Positions 45,402 to 57,109 of a DNA stretch of 64,000 bases are shown here, piece after piece. The position numbers and the translations under genes are program-made. Origin of the DNA: Roridomyces roridus. Lineage: Eukaryota; Basidiomycota; Agaricomycetes; Agaricales; Mycenaceae. Within the stretch, counting starts at the first letter, position 1. Each line of letters opens with the position of its first letter. The notes under the pieces were generated by a model. That model saw only the letters and a program-made list of their open reading frames with translations, ran no database searches and was not told the DNA's origin. The stretch is taken from NCBI GenBank assembly GCA_029378245.1, contig JARKIF010000018.1, positions 992,001 through 1,056,000 on the forward strand, given 5' to 3'.

Positions 45402-46716
45402 ATGCGGACTCGAAGCACTCGAATAGTCCCGATTCCAAGTATAACTATAACCCTCTGGCTCCCCAACGAGGTCATCACCGAGATTTTCCTCCATCTGCCC
45501 CGAGCAGACCAGTTGACGCTCTGTCGTGTCTCCAAACTCTTCCATGGGCTTGTCCTGCCCATCCTCCTTCAAAAGGTTGTCTTGAGCCCCAAGTGGAGTA
45601 ATTCATCGACGCTCAAGGCCTTCTGTACGGCCCTTATTGAGAATCCTGCTCGGACGGATTCAGTGCGCTCTCTGACCTTCATAAATCGGTAAGTACCTTT
45701 GATCTCTCCTTCACACTCACGAAACTGAAGTACTACTGCCTAAGAGCTCCCTACTACGCCGTCGCGGAAGATTTTTTGATCCAAACATTGAAACTCTTGC
45801 GCAGATTGAAGCACATATGGATTGAGGACCGCCGCATCCGCGGAGTGGTCTCTCACCTCTCTAGCCTCACCTTTCCCGACCTTTCCTCCTGCTTCTTCCC
45901 ACGAGCGGACTACAACGACACCCGGAAACGCGATGTTGCGCAATTTTTGGGTCGGCACCCGACCATAACTCAGCTTCATCTCTGGGATAGACCAGACACC
46001 GATATCCCGCAGAGTATTCTGTTACCAAAGCTGCTGTATTATAATGGCTCCCTCCACCTCCTTCGTTGCGTCTCGACGGACAATCTCGTGGTCGTGCAAA
46101 CCACCTGGACTACGCAGAGCCCGATTTTTGTCCAGATACTCGGTGCACAGACCGGTCACGATTTCAGCCTTTGCATCGAATGTCCCCTTGTGGAAAAAGT
46201 CGCGCAAGTTCTTGTCCAGTTATCGACCCATATGCCGCGCTTGCAAAAGTTGCGACTGACAGGATTGAATCCGAGACACCAAGACTACACCGTGAGTCTG
46301 CAATTTCGGTTCTTCTTGTGCGACCCTGACGTGCATATCCATACAGGTGTCCCTACAACTTCAACTCGAACCCGACCACGACCATGAGCGAAACTTTAAA
46401 CCAAATTACCAAGTGCCTACCGCGATTCGAGCGTCTGGCATACCTAGCGCTAGCGCTGCATCATACCGCACGGTTGCCATCGACGGCCAAAGTTGATGAG
46501 GCTTTACGCAGTTGGGCGGATTCTTGCCCAACTCTGAGAGGCGGTTGCATTGGTGAGTAATAGGTCTCTTTATCACGCCTCGCACTCATTCGTGGTTTGA
46601 TAGGCAAAAAAGCTTGGATGGATGTCGGCGACCAGTGGGAGGCATGTAGCCGGGAAGAATTCGACACGGAGGCTGGATTCGTGCTATGGGACAGAATTTT
46701 CGGTAGCGGGGAATGA
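45402..46716 (+). CDS. F-box/LRR-like family protein, copy E (pair of D)
   Basis: ATG 45402 gives MRTRSTRIVPIPSITITLW and the F-box (NEVITEIFLHLPRADQLTLC). Exon one ends at 45688. An intron to 45744 leads in frame to APYYAVAEDFLIQTLKLLRRLKHIW. The leucine-rich body holds LGRHPTITQLHLW and MPRLQKLRLTGL. An intron starting GTGAGTCTGC lies near 46292-46346, then ETLNQITKCLPRFERLAYLAL and CPTLRGGCIG. After a last intron comes the ending WMDVGDQWEACSREEFD, with TGA at 46714-46716. An upstream in-frame ATG at 45201 is not used, as the conserved start is MRTRS. Intact. Confidence 0.84.
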
Positions 46717-46907
46717 TTAATGAACTCCGCTCTCGAAGGGTGTTTTTTCTTGGTCCAGAGGTTCACTGGGTGTTCTTGGTGGTCGATGTAACTCTTACGC
46801 GCTTCACTTGTTGTTACTACTACCTGGTCGTTGAACTACCTGGAGGTGTTTTGAGGTGTCTTGATTATGATATCCCGTTGCGGACTCGAAGCACTCAACG
46901 CGCTCGG

Positions 46908-48128
46908 ATGAGTATAGCTCCCTGGCTTCCCAACGAGGTCATCACCGAGATTGTCCGACACGCGCCCCGAGCAGACCAGGCCAGGCTTTGCCGTGTCTCC
47001 AAACTCTTCCAGGCGCTTGTCCTGCCCCTCCTCCTTCGAAAAGTTGTCTTGAGCAACGGTGTGACCTGTACAAAGGAGGCCCTGGAGGCCTTCTGCAGGG
47101 CCGTTCTCGAGAATCCCACTCGCGCGGATTCTGTGCGATCCCCGACCTTTATAAGCGGGTACTACCTTTGAGCTCTTTCACACTCACTGGACTGATTGTC
47201 CGCTCCCAAGATACTCTCCTTCCGACCCTGAAATTCTTGTTAAATCCTTGAAGCTCATGCAAAAAATGGAACGCTGATATATCCGGGACTCCCGTCCGCT
47301 CGGAGTAGTCCCCCACCTCGCTAGCCTCACTTTTCCCGATCTTTTCTTCTGCGTTCTCTCTACGAGCACAGAAGACCGAAATCCCCATGTCGGGCAGTTC
47401 TTGAGTCGCCACCCAACCATAACCCATTTTGGTCTTACGCATGTCTTTGAACAAGACCGGCCACGGGTACCGGATGGGAGTCTCCTACCGAAACTCCAGT
47501 GTTACTCTGGAGACCCACGCTTCCTGCCTTTATTCTCCACGAATAGTCTCGTAGCCGTGCGAACCTCCTGGACTGGAGAATTCCCCAGTCTTGTCGAGAA
47601 AGTCGGTGCACTGACTGCTCCTGCACTCACTCTTTCTATCCGGTTCGTTCCGGCGGCAATTTATTCTGGGGACTCTTGACCGCTTGTCGACTCAAATGCC
47701 ACACCTGAGTGTTTTCAACTTGCAATTCGATGAGTGCATCGGCGCGGTGGGACTGTAGCTTCTTAGTCGAACCGGTGCTCAAGTAGTACTCACACAGGAA
47801 ATCAACGAGATCGCCACGTACCTGCAACGATTCCACCGTCTCACATACTTGGTGTTCCAGCTTGACCATGCCCAGGAAACCGAGCGTTTGGCATGCGACG
47901 CTGATAACAACCGCAAGGTTTTGCAAATCTGGGCGGATGTTTGCCCGACGCTGAGGGGCGGTTGAATCGGTAAGTAAGAGACCTGGTTGACCCAAGTATC
48001 GGACTCATCTGCTTTAGGCCAAACAGCTGCCCGGAAAGTCGGGGAACAGTGGGAAGAATGTAGCAGGAACATACTTATTTGATACAGAATCCGGAATACT
48101 TGTGTTCGGAATACTTGTGTTCGACAAG
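46908..48128 (+). pseudogene. F-box/LRR-like family copy F, broken
   Basis: The family start codon is changed to TTG (ttgcggactcg near 46879). The next ATG at 46908 still gives an F-box (MSIAPWLPNEVITEIVRH, ADQARLCRVSKLFQAL). In the second exon a stop replaces a codon after KLMQKMER (near 47273), a frame change occurs near 47660, and the conserved GGCIG reads GG-stop-IG near 47965. A 15-bp tandem duplication (ggaatacttgtgttc) lies near 48092-48121. It is the right-arm partner of intact copy C. Confidence 0.85.
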
Positions 48129-48331
48129 TTATTTTGTTTCAACGGCTAATTTTATTGTTGTCAAGCAAGTCCAAGAAAAGACATAATCTCAGTCTGCCCC
48201 GTTGACTGCCCGTTGAACTACTTGTAGATGCGCCGGGGGCAGTTCGCAAGCGGTGCGCGGGAAATATCGTACTTTGATGTCCGCCCTCTTGTTCCGCAAC
48301 CACCTTGTCGCATCGAACTCCTTCTCCCACC

Positions 48332-49572
48332 ATGCACACTGGAGCTCAAAGTGCTGAAAGAGCCATCACACTCTGGCTCCCCAACGAAATCTTGACCCAA
48401 GTCATTCAAAACGCACCGAAATGTGACCAGGCAACCCTCTGCCGTGTCTCCAGACTCTTTTATGGCTTGGCATTGCCCAGTCTCAACCGAACAGTTACCC
48501 TCTGCACGGTGGGCTTCAACGTGGAGGTTCTTGAGGCCTTCAGCAGCGCATTGATTCAGAATCCCGAACGAGCAGACTCTGTGCGGTCACTGACTTTCAT
48601 AAATGGGTACGTTTGCGCTCTGTTTCAGGTTGACGAAAATCTGATTTTTCACTCTCAAGATGTTCTTCTACCGTCCCCACCGAAGATATTCTCATCCAAT
48701 CCTTAACCCTCATGCGAAGACTGGAGCATTTGTCGATCGACGACTCCCGTATCGACGGAGGCGTAGTCTTTCGCCTCGATAGCATCACCTTCCCAATCTT
48801 TCGTCTTGCTTCTTCCAAGAAGCACACATGTACGCCTGGGAACTCAATATCGAGCAGTTTTTGAGTCGTCACCCGACCATAACCCATCTGCGTCTGGGAA
48901 GCGAGATTGGACAAAACGTCGACTCGGCGGATCTCATGGAGGGGACCTTGCTGCCAAAGCTGCAGTATTACCATGGAATGCTCCGGCTACTTGGTGCATT
49001 CTCGACGCACAGTCTTCTGGCTTTGCGAACCTCTTGGACCCTACAGAACCGAGATCTTGTCCAGAATCTCGTTGCGCAGACCAATCCCAATCTCAGTCTC
49101 TGCATTGAGTGTCTCTTTGAGCACCAACTATCCGACATTCTTATCCAGTTACCGGCTCGTATGCCGCAATTGAAAAAATTAAAGCTGCTTGGTTGGGATA
49201 GGATGGTAATGTCCGCTATGAGTGTCCCTGTGAGTGTGCAATTTCTGGCTTGAACAGGTATTCATTATAATCATGCAGGACACTGTGGACCAAATCACCG
49301 CGTACCTGACGCGATTTGAGTGTCTAACCTATTTAGCCTTGAACCATGTCTTTGACCAGGGTAGTTCGGCGGTCGACAACCGAAAGGCTTTACAAGTTTG
49401 GGCGAATGCCTGTCCGACTCTGAGAGGCGGTGGCATTGGTAAGTCGGAGACCTGGTTAACCTGATTATTGAACTCATCTCCTGTAGGCGAAATGGCTGGC
49501 CGGAAAGTGGGCGAGCAGTGGTAGGGCTAGGTATTTGATGCAGAGGCTGGATTTGCTGTGTTCGACAACTAA
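48332..49572 (+). pseudogene. F-box/LRR-like family copy G, broken
   Basis: ATG 48332 gives MHTGAQSAERAITLWLPNE and a good F-box (CDQATLCRVSRLFYGL). One base is missing near 48795 (ttcccaatc where the family has an extra C), shifting the frame, after which the body continues in another frame (FLSRHPTITHLRLG, MPQLKKLKLLGW). In the last exon GRKVGEQW is followed by a stop at 49522-49524 instead of EECSR. The gene converges on the right P450 about 100 bp away. Confidence 0.8.
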
Positions 49573-49671
49573 TGACCATTCATGGTGAAATAAGTCGTCG
49601 TGGCCCTCATTCAACCTTGCGTTCACAGAAAGTATAGCAAATTAATTTCCTTATATTCTCAATGCCACGAT

Positions 49672-51658
49672 TTACAAGCTCATGTCTATATCTTGCACTA
49701 GTTGTGCCGCAGCTGCTGAACGCGGGGTGATAGTGCAGACAAAAGGTACAGGATGACTACACGATGAGATGAGATGCGTTCAACTCAAAGTCACAAACAC
49801 TGCACCTTAACATGAGTGGCGTAAACTCGACGGTGGGCTCCTTCACAGCACCGTTCTCATCTCTCGATTTTGAGATGTCATAGACTGCGAGAATGGATGC
49901 TACCGCGATCCAGATGGTATCGAAGGCGAGGAACCGTCCAGGACAGAACCTAACAATTGTCAGACGAGATACTTCAAGGAGATTTGAATGTCGACTGACC
50001 TTCGACCAAAACCAAAGGCAGCATCGGGGAGTGGGTTCTTACCTTCTGTGCGGTTCTCTGGGGCGAATCGGTTTGGGTTGAAAGCCAGGGGGTCTGGGTA
50101 TGTTTCTGGATCGTGTAGGATTGCCCAGATGTTCGGAAGCACGGTCGTGCCCTAGGATGGTTAAAACGAGAGCTGGGTGTGATATGCTCACGCACTTTGG
50201 GAATTCGGAATCCACGATATTCGTCCTCCTCTTCCGAAACGAATAAGCGAAGACGCTTGAGATGAATCAGATTGACGCGTACCAGTCACGTAGTGAGAGA
50301 GCCCCAGCGGCCTAAAACATCAATCAAAACTCTGGATCGAGTTGAACAGATGAAGCAGAGCGAACGCTACCGGGTTCCATCGCAGTAGCTCGTAACAGAT
50401 ATAATCAATGAATGCAAGTTGTGGTCGATCCGTGAAGAGAGGAAGTCGCTGTCCGTGCCCGATGACTCGGTCGATTTCGGCCTGGCCCCTCTGCTGGATT
50501 TCTGGATGGATGGTAATCGCGAGGAAGAAAGCAGCTAGCGCGCTGCTTGTAGTATCGGCTCCGGCAGCATACAATGTGCCCGCAACGTTCTTTATGATGC
50601 TTTCGGCCGTCGTTGGATCGGCCGAGTTGGAGAGACCTTCCAACTCTTGGGAGACGAGACATTTCGAGGCGACGCCTTGCGCCATTTCTTGCTGAACAGA
50701 AGCGAAAGGCACATTGACCATCGCACGAGCAAGTTTCCTCCACGCGCGTGCCTTTCTTCTGAATGCGAGCCAGGAGGGTGCATACTTCAAAAAGGGCATA
50801 TAGTCCTAACGCAGAGCTGATTCAAGACCGTTATGCGTGCAAGAGTAGAGACATACGACGAGATAAGTGCCGAATATCCCTGCTTCTGCGAGACCCGCAA
50901 TGGCTTGATCTGCCAGCACGACGTACTCGTTTCCTAAGATCTTATTGAACAAGGATATTGGGTCGCAGATGTGAATTCTGACCAGTGCCTACTTTGAGCC
51001 CATAGGTCATTTTGAGCACGATGCTTGCAGAGAGTGTACGGATGTGGTGCCGGAATTCTGTGGGACTGAGAGAGGATTAAGATGGAAGAACGTCAGACTC
51101 GTGTATCACCCACTTGAGAAAAAGGGAACAAAGCAGGGCATGTGCCTCCTGGGTCTGTAGAGGATGCCAGCGGGTGGAGGAGTCATTTTGAGGCAAGTAG
51201 CGTTGAAACATTGCCCGATGCTTCTGCCAGTAGGGACCGTAAGGGAACGAAGAGGCGAGCCAGTCCCAACCCATCAACTCGACGATCATGGTTCTAACGG
51301 GTCTACTCGAGTACTTTGAGGACCGCTTTTCGAGGAGATCGGAAGCAACGGTCGCAGAGTTCAGAACGAGAATCGGGCTGCCCAGGACTCGAATATAGAT
51401 AAGGTCCCCTGGAGAAATTGTGAGCTTGGTGGCTCGAATCGCGGCATGGGAAAATTAACCATATAGCTTCCTCCATTCCGCAGCATAAGTGAGCCAGGGT
51501 CGGATTTTGGGCAGGTCGACATTGCCCGGGATCCATCGCTGCGAGTTGGGTCCCGGCGGAAGTGGAAGTTTTGCATGTAAGAATTGAGGGGAAAAATAGA
51601 GGACCGCGCAGGTTATCACAGAGAAGAGAGTCAAGAACTCCAGGGAAGTGAGAGCCAT
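49672..51658 (-). CDS. Cytochrome P450 monooxygenase, right copy
   Basis: The start is MALTSLEFLTLFSVITCAVL (ATG at 51656-51658), then a PPGPNSQRW hinge, YGPYWQKHRAMFQR (C-helix), AGADTTSSALAAFFLA (I-helix), ELLRWNP (ExxR) and, after short introns, NPLPDAAFGFGRR with the Cys-containing heme loop CPGRFLAFDT in the next exon. The C-terminus HPVPFVCTITPRS ends at TAA 49672-49674. Unlike the left copy, the acceptor near 50230 (ttcggaag) is intact and gives TEEDEYRGFRIPK in frame. One donor (GTTCGC near 50370) is atypical but keeps frame. The gene looks functional. It is an ER-bound, ordA-like basidiomycete P450 with unknown substrate. Confidence 0.88.
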
Positions 51659-51888
51659 GGGAGGCGGCCGACCATGTGGTGGGCATTTTGAAGGAGCGAA
51701 GTGTGTCATTGATCCTGGGAATAGTGGTTTTCCGCGTGTTTTCCGCCGCCGGACCCCCGCGGGTTCTCGGCACACCGCAGCGAAACCTTTCCTGGATGAA
51801 CCGGATCACCTTCGGGCTCCACCGGGCCGAAAGTTCGCTTACCTAACTCCGGTTGGTGGCGTCTCCCATCTCTTCTTTCTCCCCCATC

Positions 51889-52458
51889 ATGGCCACGAGT
51901 CCTCTTGTTGCTCCTTCTTCTCTCAGGTACGTGGCTGAACGCGTGTCAATGTCGGTTTCTCCCCTTAAAAGGCACACTCCAGAGACGCAGTGCACCTCCA
52001 ATTGCACCAGAACAACTTCCCCGCAGGTTGGCCATGTCGTTTCATCCCTTTCCGCTTGCTTTCCGCCCTTTTCTTAGAACACCCAGAAATTTACATTGAG
52101 ACCGATCTCGGCATTAAGCTTGACAAAGGTCAGTTCCAACTATCAGAATCATGTTCTGGACCTACCTACGACCCCTTCAGATGACCAAATCTGCAGCCTG
52201 GACTGCCCTTTGCGGCATACACTACCCTCTGTAGCATGTTCAAAATTACAGCCTCCGAAACAACTGCCGACGCACCCGCGCGAAAGAGAACGTCGTTCGG
52301 TATGCAAACATTGGTTCCGGGGCCTTTGCAAGAAGGACGACGCCTGCGGATGCTTGCACGAAGATACTAGTAGACCGCTCCTTTTTGATGAGATAGACGA
52401 GTGGGGCGGGCGTTTGGAAAGTAATAGTGCGGCATTGCTAAATAGTGTCGTAAATTGA
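51889..52458 (+). pseudogene. yth1: YTH1 (CPSF30-like) 5' fragment, right copy
   Basis: YTH1 is the CCCH zinc-finger subunit of the mRNA cleavage and polyadenylation factor. ATG 51889 (MATSPLVAP), an intron near 51929-51966, LHQNNFPAGWPCRFIPFR, LFLEHPEIYIETDLGIKLDKG, then DLPTTPSDDQICSLDCPLRHT and the first finger VCKHWFRGLCKKDDACGCLHE are all YTH1 words in order. A frame change lies between LDKG and DLPTTP. After the first finger the sequence leaves the family (DTSRPLLF...) and stops at 52458. The remaining fingers are missing, so this is a truncated duplicate. A full YTH1 should exist elsewhere. Confidence 0.8.
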
Positions 52459-52539
52459 AGAACCCGCGTCTTGTCCGCGCCCTCTTCCACGTGTTTCAGA
52501 TGAGGGCAATCTCCGCGCTGGAAACCTTTGGGACTGAAT

Positions 52540-53461
52540 TGTCCGCTTAGATTTCTGGGCTGGAACGCAGATTTGCCAGACCCAATAGAGTTGCGGATCC
52601 GGAGAAAGGCGCCTCCCAGGTCCTCAGCTGCGATTCAGCCATCGCAAAACGATCCGGGAGACGCCAGCTCCATGCATCTCACGGGCCCCATCTGGCACCC
52701 CCGGACCCAGATGCGCGTGCACTGATTCATCATAGCGAGGCCTCTGCAGCGCCCAGCGATACTCGGTCTCGGTGCCCGTGAGGAGAAGGAGGAGGCAGTG
52801 GCGGCGAGGAAGGCGGCAAGGGGTATCAGAGCGGGGAGGGCGGTGGAGCGGCCTAGTTACCAGATGAAGAGGGTAGAGGTCCACTACGGGACCCAGCTCC
52901 GTGTAAGAGGAATCGAGGGAGGTACTAGCAGGCTGTGTATGGGCGGTGGCACACGAGGCCCACGCCACCGCTACAGACACTGAGCATCTTTACGTGGGTC
53001 ACAAAGAAGGTTGCGCTGCGCACATCGAGTAGTATATAGAAGGCGGAGTGGATCGCTCTTGGCCCGAGATTATCCTATCCCTAAGTGACTCCTGTTATAC
53101 GAAATAGGTGGCGAGCGAGAGGAGGACTCAATAGCTTCGTACTCTCCGCCATACCCTTCCAAAATCTTCTCCAACGTGCTGCAGTACGACCAGTAGTACG
53201 TTGTGCAGTGGGTGGATCGATTCCGATCGAAGATGTGGCGCTCGAGCTCTGGTGGTCATGAACCAGTCTCCTGCCCGCAGAATCTCTTCAAGTCATCGAA
53301 ATACAGCCGCGGGGGAAGCCCCAAGCCCCACCGACTCTGAGATTCTCTGGCAGGACGCGCGTCAATAGTATACACGTCATCCTCGGACACGGTCGTTTGA
53401 ATGTTGTTCATTCCAATTTTCGGCGAATCTTGGGGGCGAATCTCGAGTTCTCCACAGGCAT
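52540..53461 (-). pseudogene. X partner sequence, head-to-head with F-box copy H
   Basis: The minus strand from about 53461 reads MPVENSRFAPKIRRKLE, then MNNIQTTVSEDDVYTI, PPRLYFDDLKRFC, LERHIFDRNRSTHCTTYYW and LEKILEGYGGEYEAI, the clearest version of X in this window. Frames change between segments and later parts are unreadable. It starts only about 140 bp from copy H. Family unknown. Confidence 0.5.
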
Positions 53462-53602
53462 AAATCCGGGAATCGTTGAAGAAGCAAAGGACCGAGAAGG
53501 CGAAAAGAGAAAAGAGTTTGATGCATCATGATTCATGCCGTCACTGCCAGCTCTTGTCCACGACCACCACTTTGCGATCTCGGATTCACTCCTTCTCCCA
53601 CC

Positions 53603-54827
53603 ATGCACACGCACAGAGCTCGAATGTGCATCACTGTCTGGCTTCCCAACGAGGTCCTCACCGAAATAATCCAAAACGCGCTTAAAGCAGACCAGGCGGC
53701 CCTCTGCCGCGTGTGCAAACTTCTCCATGCTCTGGCATTACCCGTTCTCAACCGAGAAGTGACCCTCCGCCCGGATAATCTCAGACTGCAGGATCTCGAG
53801 GCGTTTTGCAGCTCAATGATCGAGAGTTCTGTCCGGGCGGATTCAGTGCGCTCTCTGACGTTCAGAAATGGGTGAGTAGTTAGCTTTGAACTCTCACATT
53901 CGGACAACTGATCTCCTGGCCCAAGGGAGTCTTATTCCGTCCGCGGTGAAGAGCTCATCGTCGAATCCTTGAAAGTCATGCGAAGGTTGGAGCACCTATG
54001 TATCGATGACTCCCGCCGACACGGGGGACTGGTGGCTCGCCTGGCTGGCCTTACCTTCCCTAATCTTTCCTCATGCTCCTTCATGAAGGCGCACCATACT
54101 TCCTGGAAATTTGATATCGTCCAGTTTTTGAATCGCCATCCAACCATAATCCATCTTCACCTGTGGTATGACGCATACGGGGAAGACACCCATATCGCGG
54201 ATGGCACTCTGCTACCAAAGCTGCAGCTCTACCGTGGACCTCTTCGGTTACTTCGTTTCTTCTCTACGCACAATCTTGTAACCGTGCGTATCTTCTGGAG
54301 CGCACGGACCTCAAGTCTTGTCGAGAAACTGGCGGCGCAGACTGGCCCCAATGTCGCTCTTGACATCGAGTTTATGTACGATAGAGAAATCCTCGGGGTT
54401 CTTGTCCATCTATCGACCCATATGCCGCACTTGAAAAAGTTGAAACTACGCTGCTGGGATAGGAACAGTGTGGCTGCTGTGAGTGTTGAATTCTTTCCAC
54501 TTTATTCACTGCGCTTATAATTGCGCAGGATGCCGCCAAGCAAATCACAGCGTACCTACCGCGATTTGACTGTCTCGCGTATATAGCGTTCGATCATCAT
54601 GGTCCTGGTCCGAACGTCGACCTTGATGGAAAACGAAAGGTTCTACAGAGTTGGGCAAACGCCTCTTCGACTTTAAGAGGCTGCTGCATTGGTAAGAAGT
54701 CCGAGTATCTTGAATTCCGCGAGTTTATTTCATTCCAGACGAAGTGGCTTGGCGAAAAGTTGGCGATGAGTGGGAGGAATGTAGCAGGAACGCGTTTGAT
54801 ATAGAGGCTGGTTTTGTGACTGAATGA
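53603..54827 (+). CDS. F-box/LRR-like family protein, copy H
   Basis: ATG 53603 gives MHTHRARMCITVWLPNE and the F-box (VLTEIIQNALKADQAALCR). The first intron starts at about 53872. The body reads VMRRLEHLCIDDS, LTFPNLSSCSF, LNRHPTIIHLHLW, STHNLVTVRIFW and MPHLKKLKLRCWDR. An intron (gtgagtgttg...gcgcag, near 54480-54529) leads to AKQITAYLPRFDCLAYIAFD and LRGCCIG. The last exon DEVAWRKVGDEWEECSRNAFD ends at TGA 54825-54827. All joins keep frame, so this copy is intact. SCF membership is inferred from the F-box. The target is unknown. Confidence 0.82.
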
Positions 54828-55018
54828 AGGTTTCTAATTCATTGGTGTTGGGCAAGTCGAAGGAAAGGTATCAGCGTGAAATTGGGTGTGAACAAGGAGA
54901 ATTTGGATAGGAGGAACAGCAGTTCCGAAGCCCTCGGTACCTTCTACAGCACAATACTTCAGAGTCCCGAACGAGCAGACTTGGTGCGATCTCTGACCTT
55001 CATAAATGGGTACTTACG

Positions 55019-56150
55019 TAGTCTGTAGCTGATCGCGGGGCATTGATAGGCCGCCTCGTGATGCCGTAAAGTGCGGAGTTTCAAGACCGATCATTGATCA
55101 TCACTCCCTTGTATTCCCCGCTCAGCTTGCGTGTCCTCCTCCCTGGTCTCCCACTGCCCGTAAAAATGGCCCTCGGTGTACTGGATCACTCAAGGAACGA
55201 GGCGCGACCACTGTACAACACATCCGGCAGTCATATTCTCCCCCTACGGCGCTCTGAGGGGCTGCTTTACCCAACGACATCCGGGTCGACATCCAGCCCA
55301 GAATCGCCTTGCAGGCCTCGCTTTCACGGTTAGCAAGCGTATATCAGCGCTATTGAGGGATGGACTCAAGATTCTGACCGGTCTGTTTGGTGCGTCACAA
55401 TACTTTTTGGATGAGAACGCCGCCGACTTGTTAGCCCTGAGCCATCCGAGTACATAACACGGAGACACGATTCACACAACGTCTCACGGTCTCCGCATAC
55501 CCTGCCACCGTCTCCAGTGCCGTCGACCTAGTCGCCACCGATTCCACACACCCGAAGGTTCACATCTGCACATTGGCGGAATTGCACGTTGGCGGAATCA
55601 TTACACGAGGCGTGGTGGGTACGGTACCCATCTGGGCTATCTCAGTTGGGCACGTTCGGGATGTGCAACGTCGACTGCGCCCATGGGGTGGTGCGGCGTT
55701 GGGCATCCGTGGACGGTTCCATTGCATCCGCCGACCGGTGCTGGGAGCGTCCTTTTGTCCAGCTCGGTTAGCTGGGCTGCGGTCGCTCCGCAGTGTTGAC
55801 CGTCCCTCGAGCGCGGTGTCATTGGGTAGAGCTGACAGGCTGGGTTTGCGAGCATGAGCTTGGTGTTGATACTCGGTAGATGCAACTCCATCCGCACTCT
55901 TTCACACCCAGGGAAACTTCTCATGTACTATACAAGTGTAAGAATGATGTATTCACGTCGAACGAGCTTTTTTGAGTCCTCAGAGGCAGCAGAAATGCGT
56001 CCAGACGCGCTGTGGAGGCGTGGGAATGTTTTCAAACTCCGCACTTTACGGCATCACGAGGCGGCCTAGCAAGCGATCAAGGTTATCAACAGACTATAAC
56101 ATAACGAAGAATGAGTGACACATGTTATAGTGTCTGTCTACGAGAGACTA
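55019..56150. mobile_element. Outer insertion in copy I, host of the nested element
   Basis: The 9-bp direct repeat GTACTTACG occurs at 55010-55018 (the intron donor of copy I) and 56151-56159. Between them the ends TAGTCTGTAG and the inverse of TAGTCTCTCG are inverted. Once the nested 1018-bp element is set aside, only about 115 bp remain, so the outer element is a very short MITE. Confidence 0.65.
55049..56066. mobile_element. TA-flanked element, 1018 bp, nested in copy I
   Basis: The left end GGCCGCCTCGTGATGCCGTA extends about 33 bp and is mirrored perfectly at 56034-56066. TA flanks it at 55047-55048 and 56067-56068. ORFs inside, up to 95 codons, show no transposase motif. A Tc1/mariner-like origin is inferred from the TA target. 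Confidence 0.85.
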
Positions 56151-57109
56151 GTACTTACGCTTGTCCTCTCTCTTTCACACTCGTTCTGATTGCCTGCTCC
56201 CAAGATATTCTCTTTGGGAGGCGGTCGGAGATTTGTTAATCGAATCCTTGAAGCTCATGCGAAGACTGGAGCACTTGTTTATCGATGACATCCAACCGTT
56301 CGGCTTCCGCCTCGCTAAGCTCACCTTCCCCAACCTTGTCACCTGCGTCTTAGAAGCACGCGGTAATGCAGGGATACTCCATGTTGCAGAGTTTCTGCGT
56401 CGCCACCCGTTCATAACCACTCTGGGCTTGTCGGGCGTCAATGGGCCAATCACCGATATCCCGGAGGGTACTTTGCTACCAAAGCTGCGAAACTACCATG
56501 GCGACCTCGAGTTAATGCGTCTCTTCCCGACGGACAGTCTTGCAACCGTGACAGTCTTGCAACCGTAACCACCTGGACCCGTGTCGAGGAACTCAGTGCG
56601 CTGACCGGCCGCGATCTCACAAGTCTTTTCATCGAACATCTATCCGCGGCACAAGTTTCCGATGTTCTTGTTCAGTTATCGACTCAGATGTCGCATTTGG
56701 AGAAAATAGCATTGCATTGCTGGGATAAGAGCATTGGCAAAGTGAGTCTACCTTTCCATTTATTTCTGCTAGCACCAGGGCTTAGAATCATATAGGAAAT
56801 TGGGACATACATTACCGCGTACCTACCACGATTCGACCGTCTCGTATATCTGCTGTTCGACCATGACAACAAGCGTTCGGAGGTCGAGGCTGACGACGAC
56901 CTTAAAAGGGCTTTACAAAACTGGGCGAATGTTTCTCCGACTCTTAGAGGAAGTTGCATTGGTAAGTAATAGTTATGATTGCCCTGAACATCGGACTCAT
57001 GTGTTCCATTGCAGGCGAGATAGCTGGTAGGAAGGTCGGCGAGAAATGGGAGGGATGCAGTAGGGAGGTATTTGATGCAGAAGCTGGATTTTTTGTGTTT
57101 CCGATGTAA

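Larger units (their letters stand above)
54900..57109 (+). pseudogene. F-box/LRR-like family copy I, truncated and transposon-split
   Basis: The F-box itself is missing. The first recognisable words are LGTFYSTILQSPERADLVRSLTFING near 54935-55009 (in part). The first intron is then filled by nested insertions to 56150. The body resumes as YSLWEAVGDLLIESLKLMRRL, LTFPNLVTCVLEA and LRRHPFITTLGLS. A 17-bp tandem duplication (acagtcttgcaaccgtg, near 56536-56569) breaks the frame. Later parts (TQMSHLEKIALHCW, ITAYLPRFDRLVYLLF, GSCIG) and the last exon GEIAGRKVGEKWEGCSREVFD with TAA at 57107-57109 are still readable. Confidence 0.85.

Noticed and set aside
20088..51658. A secondary-metabolite cluster built from the P450 and peroxidase genes
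   Set aside because: No core synthase (terpene, polyketide, NRPS), transporter or cluster regulator is present. The enzymes occur only as parts of duplicated blocks.
51889..52458. Functional YTH1 gene
   Set aside because: Only the first zinc finger is present, a frame change precedes it, and the sequence leaves the family right after it.
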